Assembly (NCBI RefSeq): GCF_002127325.2
Contig: NC_035443.2
Location: 148,938,415-149,002,414, forward strand
Direction: 5' to 3'
Length of the DNA stretch: 64,000 nucleotides
Origin: Helianthus annuus
Taxonomy: Eukaryota; Streptophyta; Magnoliopsida; Asterales; Asteraceae
Shown: positions 33,476 to 44,545 of the stretch, one piece after another
How positions within the stretch are numbered: the stretch's first letter is position 1
How the letters are laid out: each line of letters begins with the position of its first letter
The notes under the pieces: generated by a model
The model's input: the letters and a program-made list of their open reading frames with translations, nothing else
What the model was told of the DNA's origin: nothing
Databases searched by the model: none
Program-made: the position numbers and the translations under genes

Positions 33476-35108
33476 TGTAACAACTCTCACCAAAACTATT
33501 ATTTCTTATTATATTTTGTCCAATAGGAAACCCTAATTGAGACCCCCAAGTGATACTGCATGAACCCTAAAATTTTCAGAACAATCGGAATCAGGATCAG
33601 GGCCCCTAAAACTCAGGGGGGGTATTTCCTAGTTAGTATTATCTAAACAGTTTTCGATAGAAATCGAATTTTCTCGAACCGTCGACTCACCCAAGCTACT
33701 GGGACACGTGGCTACCTCATATTAAAAGTGACCTCTCGCGCCACGCGCCAGGACCAGGTTTCCCTGTCGTGACACGCGAGCGCTCCGTTTTTCCAGTATA
33801 AATAGAGGAGTTTGGCACTTGATTTCCTGCGTTGGTTCGACGGTAAAATTCGATTCCTACACCCAGATATCGTCGAAATACCACAAAAACCCACATAATC
33901 TCGAAATTCTGCCGCAATCGGGGTAATTACTCGATCGCTATTACGATTCATTTTCCGAGTGATCAATATATCCAAGGAATGCCTAAGTGCCGCCCACATT
34001 GGGTTATGCTTTGTCGTTTGTCGGTAATCCGATAAATGAGTTGAAGCATTGTACTTTGTCGTTGTCGATAATTCGATAATGAGTTGAAGTACTATACTTT
34101 GTCGTTTGTCATTTTGATAAATGAGTTGAAGTATTGCACTTGGTCATTCATTGTGAGAATTTGATCTCGGGAAATTATCGTAACTGCTGTATTGATCATT
34201 AACCCGGTTTTTGTGAAATTCATTAAGGTTCGAATCTCATGACTACCGTTAAGGTTTGATTTGGGTTTTACACCAATACATATTCTATTCTGTTAAACCA
34301 CCAAAAACACTCCCAACTACACCCTTACAATCAAACAAACTATTAAATCATCAGAAGATCCAGAATAATAAAAGTACATGCCTAATTATCGAAAGAAGTA
34401 GAATCAAGAAGTTTGTTAACTCAATCCTGCATGCTGAATTGTGAGTCATTCTCTTTTTATCAATTGTTTTACAATACTCCAAATCATTTTTCAGAGTTAT
34501 AATTACAGTGATTAAGTTTATGTAATCACCAAATTACAGCCGGTATGTGGGGTATTGTGCACAGTATTGTTATCATTGTTTCCTTCACATTAGGTGGGCG
34601 AGCCTAATTGTGACATACGTCACTCATTGGGCCAGCCAATGGTGATATGACCACAGTCACAGAGCTGGTCTGTGACAAATACCTATTCTTGAAATGTTGG
34701 TTTATAATAAACATATGTAAAAACTCTTAATACTGTGAATTATAACAAATATGTCATTTTCAGTAAAATGAATGAACTCACTCAGTATTTCCCGCTGACA
34801 AAACCTTTTTAAAACACGTTTCAGGTGATTACAATAGATTGGAGTAAGGATTGGATCCGACACTGAAGGACTTCAAGAAGTGGCTTATTTTCCAATTAAG
34901 AAATATTGTTTTATTAAAAGCTACCTTTGTAAAACTTGGAATTTATTCCATCCATTTAAATAAAATCCGGTGTTTCTAAACTCTGATATTTTTCCTAACT
35001 CACGGTCCTGTTGAAATTTCCGCTGCAATGTTTTTCAAAATAATCACCGGTACCACTGGACTGCTCACGGCACCGATTCCGGCCAAGATGGGGTCGGGGG
35101 TCGTGACA
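33476..35108 (+). repeat. Chromovirus-like 3' LTR
   Basis: Same length, ends and internal repeat as 27634-29266, with two substitutions seen by eye. Confidence 0.95.
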
Positions 35109-35113
35109 CTCTT

Positions 35114-36113
35114 ACATCACTTGGTGAAGACAAGTGTTTAGTATAATACTTTTTATTTTTAATCTTTTGCACTTTTTATTTGGTTTTGTATTAATGACTT
35201 TAATAACTAGTTACTTATGTTGAAGGTGATCTTTCCTTATCGTTTGTCCGTGGTGTCTTGGCGTTATTTTACTGTCTATATAAAATAAAAGATTTTCACC
35301 ATTCATATCTCCACGGTCTATATGGAGGTATGTTGGCTACCTGGTCGGGGGTTAAGGGAACGGTTTGGTAAGGGTCTTGCCCTTGTTCAGCGTTTAGAGG
35401 TCCTGCTTGAGACCTGGGTCAATTTTAGTAGGATCTCCTTCAATGCCCATAGGTATTGGATGGCGGGGATCCAAACTCTTTGACCCCCTCATAAGTTAAC
35501 TACTATTAATACTATAACCCGGCTATTTAGGACTGTATCCCTGCTGACTCAGACTACTTAGCCGAGGGTAACGTCACCGCCGAAAGCGGGGCCTACCACA
35601 ATTTGCATTAATAACTTAATTCATTATCTTTCAATAATCCGACCCTTTAGGATTGTATCCTTGCTGACTCAAACTACTGGGTTGAGGGTAACGTCGCCTT
35701 CAAAAGAGGGGCCTACTACAATAACTAAGATAATCTCTTAAACAAGTGCAAAAGTGCGAAAATAATCAAAGGTTATACTAATACACGTGTCGGATCCAAG
35801 TGATTCATCTTGTCTATCTGTTTTTATTTTATTTTATTTTTCAGCATTTAGTTAGTTTTTATTTTTCTTAGTTTAAAACATTTTTCTCACTTTTTGATTT
35901 GATTAGACGTTGAGGATAAACCGGTATTAAAAGCTCTTGTGTCCTTGGACGACCTCGGTATCTTACCAACACTATACTACGTCCACGATGGGTGCACTTG
36001 CCCATATGTGTTTAGTGTTAGTAAATATCGTGTTTTATAAATTTAAAACTTGGCTAAAAGTGTAAAAAGGGCTTAAATATACATCTAAATTATAACACAC
36101 TTCACGCACATCA
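35114..36113 (+). repeat. Athila-like 3' LTR, right part
   Basis: Continues the LTR interrupted at 27633 and matches 17384-18376 except for about two differences. It ends CACATCA at 36113 and is followed by the duplicated aaccc. Confidence 0.95.
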
Positions 36114-36118
36114 AACCC

Positions 36119-36839
36119 TATCAAAGGAACGGATAATTAAAGCCAAAACTGGATCAGGGCAGTGGATCCAGAATAAGCAGATGTTTACATACAAGTCTCT
36201 CCCCTTGAAAGTGATTACAACAACTGATGACCTCCTATCTGCTGATCTTGCTATCTGCTGACTTACAACTGCTGCTCAAAACAAGATCTGATGAAAGACT
36301 AAAGTCCTGCTGATTCAATCTACTGCTTTGAGTCAAGCACTGCTGATCCGGACAAGTGCTACTGGGTTCACAGCAGTAGAAGGCTGCAGCAGCTGATCAA
36401 TAGTTTGCTTTGTAATGTAATGAAATAGCAGTAGTTAAACACAGCAGTATTTGTATAGATCAGAGGTTAGAGTTTGTTAGGAGGTTAGATGTCACTTTCA
36501 TGGTGACGTCAGTTAAGATGCTCAGTTGTTTGCAAGTGCTTATAAATAGCTCAGTACTTTGTACTGTTTTATTAGCTCTTTTGCATCATTCGTCTTCTTT
36601 GCACGAACAAACAACTGAGCTCTGGCTGAGGGGGAGTTTGCATTCATTCATCAATCATTGTAATCGTTGTTGAAATAAATTCAATCTTTCGGTTCATTGT
36701 GTAAAGATGTTTGATCAAAGTATTACTCTCGTTTGATTGTATGCAAAGTTTGTTTTCATCTTAATTCCGCTGCACACTCATCCACTTTCATCTTAATTAC
36801 AAACACAAAATACAATCAAAATCAAACTCAGATCCAACA
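36119..36839 (+). repeat. Copia 3' LTR, main part
   Basis: 721 bases matching 4716-5436 with six differences by eye, all transitions. Ends CCAACA, then gccag. Confidence 0.95.
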
Positions 36840-36844
36840 GCCAG

Positions 36845-38301
36845 AGTGAGGTAGTGTCAGTTACCGGGGGATCTGCCCAGGTTGGGGGTTCTATCACCGT
36901 GGGGGGTGATGAGGGGAACCCTTCTGACGAGGAGGAAAGTTCCCCTGACCTTCCTCCTGTTCAACATTCTGGCCAAAGTGATGATGAGGATCTGGAAATT
37001 CGTTTAGTTCGCAAGAGAAAATCTGCAAGTCCTCAGCCAGCCCCCGCTCCCCGTGATATCCGTCAAAGACTCCGAAGTGCCAGTGGGCAGAAGCTCCCCC
37101 TTCCTTCAAAAGCTGCTTCTGAGCGTCCCCCTGTTGGGGTCAAGGGTTCCTTGTCCAAACATCTGAGATCTTCAAGCCTTATGAGTGCACCTTTGCTGGT
37201 GGGTCCTTTCTCCTCTTTGTTTATTCTGTTTCATCTTTGTTTGATTTCTGATGTTTCGTTTGGTGTAGGGGAGCTCTCGTGATCCCATAGAGATCATTAC
37301 TAGTCCCTCATCTTCCCGGGTGCGGGACAAAACCCCGGAAGTAGGCCTGGCTCACTTTACCTCAGCTTTTGAACTCTCCCCTCTTCATGCTACGGGGACC
37401 AGCAAGCTCACTGAGCCTGAGGGTCTCATCCATCGGTCCCCTTTGGCTCCTTTGTTTGCTGACGCTATTCCCCTCACCTATGTTCCCAAATGGAAAGTTT
37501 CTCATTCTTCAGTGATAGGGACTCTTGAGGCCGCTAGGGACTTTCTTACTCATGTTGTTCCTCCCTCCCATAAGTTTGTGAACTCTGCTCTGAGGGATGA
37601 TCTTTTCGAGGATCAGTACAGCATGTCCCTTTGTGAGAGCTTTTTCAGGGGTGCTGGTATGTTGCAGAGGATTGACGATCTGAGGAGGGCGAATGAAGGG
37701 CTCAAGGCTGAGCTTAAGGCTTCCCAATTTGTTGCTGCCGGACTTAGGTGCCAAGTGGTTGAAGCTGAGAGGAAGTTACAGGAGGAGAAGGTATACAATC
37801 CTTCCTCCTCCCCCTTTTTTGTACTGACTTTTTGTCCAGGGGGCTGGGGCCATGCTAGAGAAGAAGGAGCGAGCCTGGGAGCAGGAGATGTCGGTGCTGG
37901 TGGGGGAGAAGGAAGAGTTGGCTGCTGAGTTGAAGTATTTGAAGGAAGTTGGCTCCGTTTCCCAGGAGCAACTTAACACCATGTATGCTGACTATGGAGT
38001 AACTTCTGATGACAATCAGCGGTTGGCAAAGGAAAAGCATTGGCTAATTACAGAAGGTTTTGGAGCCTTCCTTGCTGCTGTTGCCCAGTCGGAAGATTTT
38101 AAGAGGGGTTTGGAGGAGATATACAGGGCTTACCGGGATGTTGGCTACCAGGCCGGTCTGAAGGATGGTTATGCTTACTCTGCTCAGGGTCTAGGCAGGA
38201 AAGAGACTCCGCTGTACAACTCCAAAGCTAAGAAGAAGTTGTCCAAGTTGGATGGGGAGTTTGGAAGCAAGACCCCTGCTATCCTGAAGAAAATCCTGTA
38301 G
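36845..38301 (+). pseudogene. Antisense accessory gene of Tat element, downstream exons
   Basis: The frame open before the copia insertion resumes here. Exon to 37198; intron 37199-37268 (GTGGGT donor, GTGTAG acceptor); exon 37269-37790; intron 37791-37839 (GTATAC donor, TCCAG acceptor, only 49 bp); exon 37840-38301 ending TAG. All three junctions keep one frame, which supports them. The product has an acidic Ser/Pro/Glu-rich linker, a basic patch, then a globular part and a long Glu/Lys-rich coiled coil. Because it runs opposite to gag-pol, its introns are not removed from the element's genomic RNA. The family is probably the plant gypsy-associated antisense protein; role unknown. Confidence 0.6.
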
Positions 38302-39194
38302 CATCCCTTGATATCGATTGACGAGTTAAAAGCCCTGTTTTCCTCTGCTGGCCCTTCCTCTCCACCATCTTTGTCTGGGGGTGCCCCCGAGTGATTTCTG
38401 AACATTTATTTTCTTCGATATGGTTGTAACTTAACTACTTGCCTTAGGATACTTTTAAACTTTTTGGTGTTTGGGGGCCCTTGTGTGGGGGCCCTCCCTA
38501 GTAGCTAATCATGTAGTTTATGATCTTGTGTTGTTGCCCTGTTATTTGCATGCTTTTTGTTATGTTTGTTGCTTTACAGGGGCTTTTTCTTAGGATCAAG
38601 ACGGTGTTCTTCCTGGGGACTTTTGGACCATTTTACAAGAAGCTGAGCTTTGGTTCTTTTGGTTGAACTTGTCATGCTTTGTTGTTTTGTATTTCGGCCA
38701 AAGTTATTGAGGCTTTTCTTTGTACATTTGTTTTGTAAATGAATGAAACATGATTTCTTTTTGTAGTTTAGTTTACAAAGATATATTGTGTTTGTGGTTT
38801 GTCTAGTAAACATGGATTGTCTGTTCGAGGCCAATCACTGGACAAGTTTATAATGTGAGATTATGTTTTTGGTTTGCTTTTTTGTCCGTTTTCTTTGGGT
38901 TAGCTAGACCCTTTTTGCCCCACGGCCGGGCTTTTGGCATGTTTGATGTGCTTTGTACACGTGTGTTTGCCTGTTGATTAGGTTTTATGGTGTTTCCAGG
39001 CACGTCTGCCTGGGTATACGACCTGCTATTTTGTCAAAAGAGGACATGCTAATTGCCCGTTTTTCATTTGCTTTTTTGGGGGTTGAACTTTCCAGCATAA
39101 ATTGTTACAAAAGATCTGTCCTTGGGGGAACCCCAGATTAATAGTTAAATGTTACAAAAGCGGCTCTTGGCCATTTTTCCTGGGGGTAGACCCT
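38302..39194. other. Convergent 3' regions of the antisense gene and pol
   Basis: About 890 bases between the TAG of the plus-strand gene and the stop of minus-strand pol. T/G-rich on the plus strand, with AATGAATGAAACA near 38740 as a possible polyadenylation region of the antisense gene. No ORF I can support. Confidence 0.5.
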
Positions 39195-39970
39195 TTACAT
39201 GTGATATTTCCTAAGCTGCATGAGGTTCCATGTTCTGGGGACCTCCTTGCCTTCGAGTGTTTCCAATTTGCAGCTCCCTTTGCCATTTGCCCATATGACT
39301 CGGTAAGGCCCTTCCCAGTTGGGGCCTAGCTTTCCGGTGCTTTCCTGCAGGCTGGCTTCATTTGCTCTTATGACTAGATCCCCTGGGACGAGGTTGAGCT
39401 TTTTCATCCTGGCGTTGTAATAACTTTCCAACTGCCTCTTGTATTTGGCCTCCCTGATTGCTACCATTTCTCTTCTTTCTTCCAAGAGATTCAAGTTCAT
39501 CATGAGGTCTTGCTCATTCTCCTCCTCCCGGAGCCTCATTCGGGCAGTTGGGGATCCTATCTCAGCTGGGATGACAACTTCTGTCCCGTAGGTTAGGCTG
39601 AAAGGAGTCTCCCCATTGCAATTTTTAGGGGTGGTCCTATATGCCCATAACACGAATGGTAGTTCCTCCAGCCATCCCTTTTGTTTTCTCCCGAGTCTTC
39701 CTTTCATTCCCTTGATGATACTTTGGTTAGCTCTTTCTACCAATCCATTACTTTGGGCATGGGTGATGGAGGTAAATACTTGTTGAATGTGCATCTGCTC
39801 GTACCATGGCCTAAAAGGTCTTCCAGCAAATTGGACGCCCTTATCACTCACCAGTTCCTTTGGGACCCCGTATCTGCAGATGGTGTTGTCTAATACGAAC
39901 CGCCTCATCTGTTCCCCAGTTATTTTTGCCAAGGGCTTCGCCTCGATCCACTTGTTAAATAATCGATGGC
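39195..39970 (-). pseudogene. pol: Tat pol: integrase C-terminal part, frameshifted
   Basis: Contains the second catalytic Asp in the VSDKGVQF motif and the Glu in NGLVER, with exactly 35 residues between. The conserved FVLWAYRTTP segment and the C-terminal integrase region follow, ending in WNLMQLRKYHM before the stop. It is in a different frame from the integrase N-terminal part; the switch lies near 39955-39970 in an A-run, consistent with a one-base loss. Confidence 0.85.
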
Positions 39971-41200
39971 CACTACCACATACTTGACCCCTTCTGGACC
40001 TTCCGGGAATGGCCCGATTATGTCGATAGCCCACTTTTGGAAGGGCCAGGACGTTGAGACAGGTATCATGGGGTGTTTGTGTCGGTGGGTCATTGGTGCA
40101 TGTACCTGGCAATTATCACACCTCTTGATCTCCTCGGATGCTGTTTCATACATTCGCGGCCAATAGAACCCCACATTCATCACCCTTGTTACTATCGTCC
40201 TTGGCCCCGAATGCATTCCACAAATCCCCTCATGCATCTCCCTAATCACATACTCAGCTTCTTCCATATCAACACATTTCAGGGATAGGCCTAGGTATGA
40301 TCTTCGATACAACTCCCCATCAATCAGCTCATACTGCAGGGCCTTGACCCTTACCTTTCTGGCTGCCCACTCCCCCTCAGGCAAGGTTCCGTCCCTGAGG
40401 AACTTTATGATTGGTGTCATCCATGTTTCCTGAGCACTTTCAACTGCAACCACCTCCTTTGTGTTAAGGGAAGGAGAGGTCAAGACTTCCACTTTAACTT
40501 CCCTTGCGAGGTGGTCGAATGTTACTGAGGCCAGCTTACTGAGGGCGTCGGACTTTCTGTTTCTCCCTCGGGGGATGTATTCTAACTTGAAGGTTTTGAA
40601 TGCTCCAGCTGTTTCCTTTACTTTGGCCACGTACTGAGCCATGGTGTTGTCTTTGGCTTCATACTCTCCTTGGTACTGTTTAACCACTAGTTGTGAATCG
40701 GTGCTAGCTTCCACATGTCTTGCTTTTATTTTTTGTGCCAGCCTTATTCCTGCTAAAAGGGCCTCATACTCTGCAGTGTTGTTGGTGTTCTCGAAGTCCA
40801 GTCTTATGGCGTAGGTCAGCTCGATCCCTTCGAGGCTTATCAATGTGATGCCTGCTCCGCTCTCTTCTTCACTAGAGGCCCCGTCGGTGAGCAACTTCCA
40901 CACAGCCTCGCCCTCCTTTTCTCTTTCTTCTTTCTCCAAGGCTTCCCATTTTAAAAGTTCCCTCTCTTCATCCTCAGGGACTTCTGCTAAAAAGTCGGCC
41001 AGTATCTGCTCCTTCATGGCCGTCCTGGGCTTAAACTCAAAAGAGTGTTCCCCCAGCTCCACAGCCCATTTAGCCAATCGTCCGGACAGTTCTGGCCTCT
41101 TGAGCACTTTCTGAAGGGGTTGATCGGTCATTAAAGTGATCTTGTGTCCCTGGAAGTACCTTCTGAGCCTTCGGGATGCGAAAACGAGGGCTAACGCCAA
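39920..41200 (-). pseudogene. pol: Tat pol: RNase H, second RNase H-like domain, integrase N-terminus
   Basis: The frame starts inside the first RNase H (LVFASRRLRRYFQGH motif). A linker and a second RNase H-like domain follow, with LTDGASS, TNNTAEYEALL and STDSQLV, the archaeal-like RNase H typical of the Tat clade. Next come the integrase zinc region (FYWPRMY, C-x2-C) and the first catalytic Asp in AIDIIGPF. It is separated from the RT part by a frameshift near 41195-41210 in an A-run and from the rest of integrase near 39960. Confidence 0.88.
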
Positions 41201-43671
41201 TTTTCCAGGGGCATGTAACGCTCCCCAGGACCTTTAAGCGTTCTACTGATGAAGTATGTTGGTATTTGTTTCCCCTCCTGTTCTACCATCATGACTGCGC
41301 TTATGGTTGTCTTTAAGGCCGACAAGTATAGGAGCAGGTGTTCCCCAGGTACTGGGGTGGCCAGGGTTGGGAGCTGGCAGATATAGTTCATCATTTCTTG
41401 GAAAGCAGCTTCTGCTTCAGTGGTCCATCTGAATTTGTTTGTTTGGAGGCAATCGTTCAGCACCTTCATGAAGGGGAGGGTCCTGTCGGCTACCTTTGAT
41501 AAGAAACGGTCTAGTGCTATTAACCTCCCGTTCAGTTGTTGAATATCTTTCAGGGACCTGGGGGATCGCATTTCAGCCACAGCTTGAGTTTTCTCCGGGT
41601 TAGCTTTGATTCCTCCTTTAGTGACCACTACCCCTAGGAAACTCCCATCTTCTACCCCAAAACAACACTTTCCGGGGTTTAATTTCATATTCACATCTTG
41701 CATAGTGTGAAGAGTCTCAGCTATGTCATCTATCATGGCCATTTCTGTCAAGCTTTTGATAACAATGTCATCAACGTATACCTCCAAGTTCCTTCCCCGT
41801 TGTTCCCTGAACAAGGTGTTCATGAATCTCTGATATGTGGCCCCAGCATTTTTAAGACCGAAGGGCATCTTGGTATAGCAGAATGTCCCTTCGTCTGTGA
41901 TGAAGGCGGTTTTCTCTTCGTCCTCTATTGACATCTGGATCTGATGGTATCCCTTGTAGGCATCCAGGAAGCATTTCAAGGGGTACTGAGACAAAGAGTC
42001 TACCTGGACGTCTATTTCTGGGAGGGGGTAACAGTCCTTAGGACATGCTTTGTTTAGATCTTGGAAGTCGATGCACATCCTCCATCCCCCGTCTTTGTTT
42101 TGAACCATGACCGGATTGGCAACCCAGGACGGATACTTTACTTCTCTGACTATTCCTGCCCTGAGCAATTTTCTGGTTTCCTCACAAGCAGCTCTTCTTT
42201 TGTTGGGTCCCATGCTTCGCTTTTTCTGTCTTACTGGTTTCGCCCATGTGTAGGTGTTGAGTCGGTGTTCGGTTAGGCTCCTGGGGATTCCTGTCATGTC
42301 TCCGTGTTGGAATGCAAACACATCTATGTTGAGGAGAAGCAGTTCCTTTAGGGCACTCTTGCATTTGTCACTTAAGTGACTTCCTACTTTGATCATTTGT
42401 TCTGGGAATCTATCGCAAAGGACCCACTCCTCTACTCCCTCTTTCCGGGGCTTCTCAGATGCCTCTCCTTCGGATACGGAGGAAATTACTTCATAAGCGG
42501 ACTTTACCCAGGCTAAACCCTTCGGTGTTTGAAACACTAAAGCTCCGTGAGGGGTGGATGCCTGTGCTTGTAGGTCCCCTATTTCGGGTCTTCCTAAGAT
42601 TGCGTTGTACTTTGAGGGTGCCCGGACCACTGTGAAGGTCAGGTTTATTGTTCGAACCCGATCCCCCACCCCAACTGTGAATGGGAGCCTGATTTTTCCC
42701 AGGGGGTGTGATACACTGTTGTTGAATCCCACTAATGGGATGGAGTCTTCTTCAAGCCGATCTCTTACATCTCTGTCAAATCTGAGGAAACAATGCTCAT
42801 ATGTTACCTCGACACCAGATCCTCCGTCCACGTGTATTCGGGATACCTTGTGACCAGCTATTATCGCTGAGATGTTGAGGGGAAGTCGTTGTACCTCATT
42901 TTCCTCCAAGTGTGGCATGAGGATGGGAGCTTTCATGCAGTTCGGGGAGCCCAGGATTCTGGCCTTTACACTCTGGGTGGTATCGAATTCATTACTCCTT
43001 CTAATCATATCCACATCTGCCCTCCCAGGCTCCCTTGCATCTCTTCCCTTGCGATCCCCTCCTCCTTCCTTGATTTCCTTAACCAAGTGGGCCAGTCTTC
43101 CCGTTTTCACTGCAGCCTCTATCTCTCTCTTCAAATACATGCAGTCATCAGTTTTATGCCCAAAGCCTTTGTGGAAGTCACAATACTCGTTTGGTTGTGC
43201 CTTTGGCCCAGGTTTTATGGGTGGTGGCCTTGGGAAGGAGTTCTTTACCCTCTCAGTGGCCAGTATCTCGCTGGGGGTTTTGGTGAGAGGGGTGAAATTA
43301 TCAGAGTAAAGAGGGGGACCTCTCCCCCGGGGTCTATATGGGGAGTATGAAGGCCTTGTTCTGTCATGCAGCATTCTATCAAAAGTGGGTTTTCTAGAGT
43401 AAGGTGTACCTTTTTCAGGAGGTTTTGCAGCTGGGGTGACCCTTCGAGGTGTGACGTCCGTCTCCTTGGCTTTGCTAACTGTGTCTTTTCCTCTGACAAA
43501 GGCTCTGACCCTGTCCATGAGGTTATCAAACGAGTGGGGGAACTCCTCCCCCAGTTTCTCACACAGCTGGGCATGCTTTAGCCCGTTTATGAAACTGCTG
43601 ATCTTCATGACCTCCGGGACATCCTTGATGTCCATGCTCTCCTTGACAAACCTCTCCATATACTGGTCGAT
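41191..43671 (-). pseudogene. pol: Tat gag C-terminus, protease and reverse transcriptase
   Basis: Residues counted from the Met at 43659. Residues 160-173 hold the gag C-x2-H/GH-x4-C type knuckle. The protease active site reads DGGS at 278-281. RT spans about 490-690 with CIDFQDLNKACPKD near 529-542 and YVDD at 628-631. The RNase H start is truncated by a frameshift at about 41200. It is in frame with upstream gag after a single TGA (43672-43674). Confidence 0.88.
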
Positions 43672-44460
43672 TCACTCGTTATCCCTCTGCCTTATGTGTA
43701 AGATCTCGTTTGGATTTTTGACCACTTTTCTTTGCTGACCAAAGTTCCTGAGGAATTTCTCGCTTAGCTCCTCATAACTGTCGATCCCCCCTGGGGGGAG
43801 GCTGTCAAACCAGAGTCGGGCTCCCTCCGTCAAAGTTTGTACAAACATGTGGCACCATACAGGCATGGGCCATCGCCCAAGTTGTCCCGCTCCCCTGAAG
43901 GCATGGAGGTGATCTTCAGGGTCTCTTGTCCCGTCATAGTGGTCAAAGTTTGGAGGTAGCTTTGTCTTGGGGGGCATCGGTGCTTCTGCAATCTTCCGTG
44001 TGAACTTCGAGACCTCAGCTAAGTCCCGTGGCAGGTAGGGTTGATCCAGGCCGTCATCATTTTGGTTATCCCTTTCCTTTACCTTTTCCTTTGGCTTCTT
44101 TCCTGTGATGAGGTCCTCCCTTTCTTCTGAAGACATTTGTCTAAGGGCATTCATGAACGTTTCCAGTGGGTCACCGCTGTTGCTTTTGTTTTGAAGGTCT
44201 GTCCCTTCCTGGTTGGAAGGTGTGTCAAAGGAAAGTCTAGCCCTGAGGCTGTTGAGCTTTTCTTGTCTCTCTAAATCTTCGAGACATTTTGTTAACTTTT
44301 CTCTGTGCATGGCCACAAAATCTGGAGTGATGTGCTCCGTTCTTTCTGGGTTTTCCACCTGGTTCTCGTTGTCTTCTTCATGAGTTATGTCTTCTACTGT
44401 GACCCTATCTGGATCATTCTGTGCCGTCTGGGTGATACATGAGTTGGGTGGGGTTGCCAT
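43672..44460 (-). pseudogene. gag: Tat gag N-terminal part, ended by TGA
   Basis: ATG at 44458-44460. An acidic N-terminal region is followed by the Tat-type capsid (retrotrans_gag) domain, seen in FDHYDGTRDPEDHLHAF, LTEGARLWFDSLPPG and the helix ending EILHIRQRDNE. The TGA at 43672-43674 interrupts the same frame that continues in the next ORF, so this is an in-frame nonsense codon. Confidence 0.85.
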
Positions 44461-44529
44461 GTTGCTGCTGGTGAGATAAGCTACTCTTAACGTCGGAGTT
44501 TGATGTGGGAACACCGGTCAGGCTGATGT

Positions 44530-44544
44530 CCACGGATGGCGCCA
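44530..44544 (-). other. Primer binding site of Tat element
   Basis: On the minus strand TGGCGCCATCCGTGG begins one base after the LTR end. The TGGCGCC start is shared by plant gypsy PBS sequences; the exact tRNA (possibly Arg, as reported for Ogre-like elements) I cannot confirm. Confidence 0.7.
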
Positions 44545-44545
44545 A

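Larger units (their letters stand above)
27634..35108 (+). mobile_element. Chromovirus-like non-autonomous LTR element (LARD type)
   Basis: Two LTRs of 1633 bp each start TGTAACAAC and end GTCGTGACA. A target duplication ctctt lies at 27629-27633 and 35109-35113. An iMet PBS follows the 5' LTR and a GGTGGGGAGGA polypurine tract precedes the 3' LTR. The CGAGGACGAGATTT plus GGTGGGGAGG ending and iMet PBS are characteristic of the Tekay/Del chromovirus group. The 4.2-kb interior has no gag or pol, so it depends on proteins from relatives. By eye the LTRs differ at two sites (27770/33612 and 29171/35013 regions), so the insertion is recent. Confidence 0.88.
16687..36113 (+). mobile_element. Athila-like Ty3/gypsy element, nested in copia 3' LTR
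   Basis: LTRs of 1690 bp (16687-18376) and 1691 bp (26943-27633 plus 35114-36113) start TGATGTGTG and end ACATCA. The target duplication aaccc lies at 16682-16686 and 36114-36118. The PBS is tRNA-Asp type, the PPT is at 26929-26942, and pol is in gypsy order (RT, RNase H, integrase). An ATHILA ORF-1-type protein follows pol. Without its nested insertion it is about 11.9 kb. The LTRs differ at about seven sites by eye. No normal gag capsid domain is present although pol is open throughout. Confidence 0.92.
4700..36839 (+). mobile_element. Ty1/copia element, Sirevirus-like, with nested insertions
   Basis: LTRs of 737 bp lie at 4700-5436 and 16671-16686 plus 36119-36839. An initiator-Met PBS, gag, protease-integrase-RT-RNase H in copia order, a long extra ORF region after pol, and a polypurine tract at 16661-16669 complete it. 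Without nested DNA the element is about 12.7 kb. The large size, extended multi-knuckle gag and long 3' ORF fit the Sirevirus (SIRE/Maximus) group. The two LTRs differ at six sites by my reading, all transitions. The coding region has in-frame stops at 7395, 9525, 10626, 10896, 12956 and 14207, and frameshifts near 8300-8366, 8650 and 12650, so this copy is dead. Confidence 0.9.
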
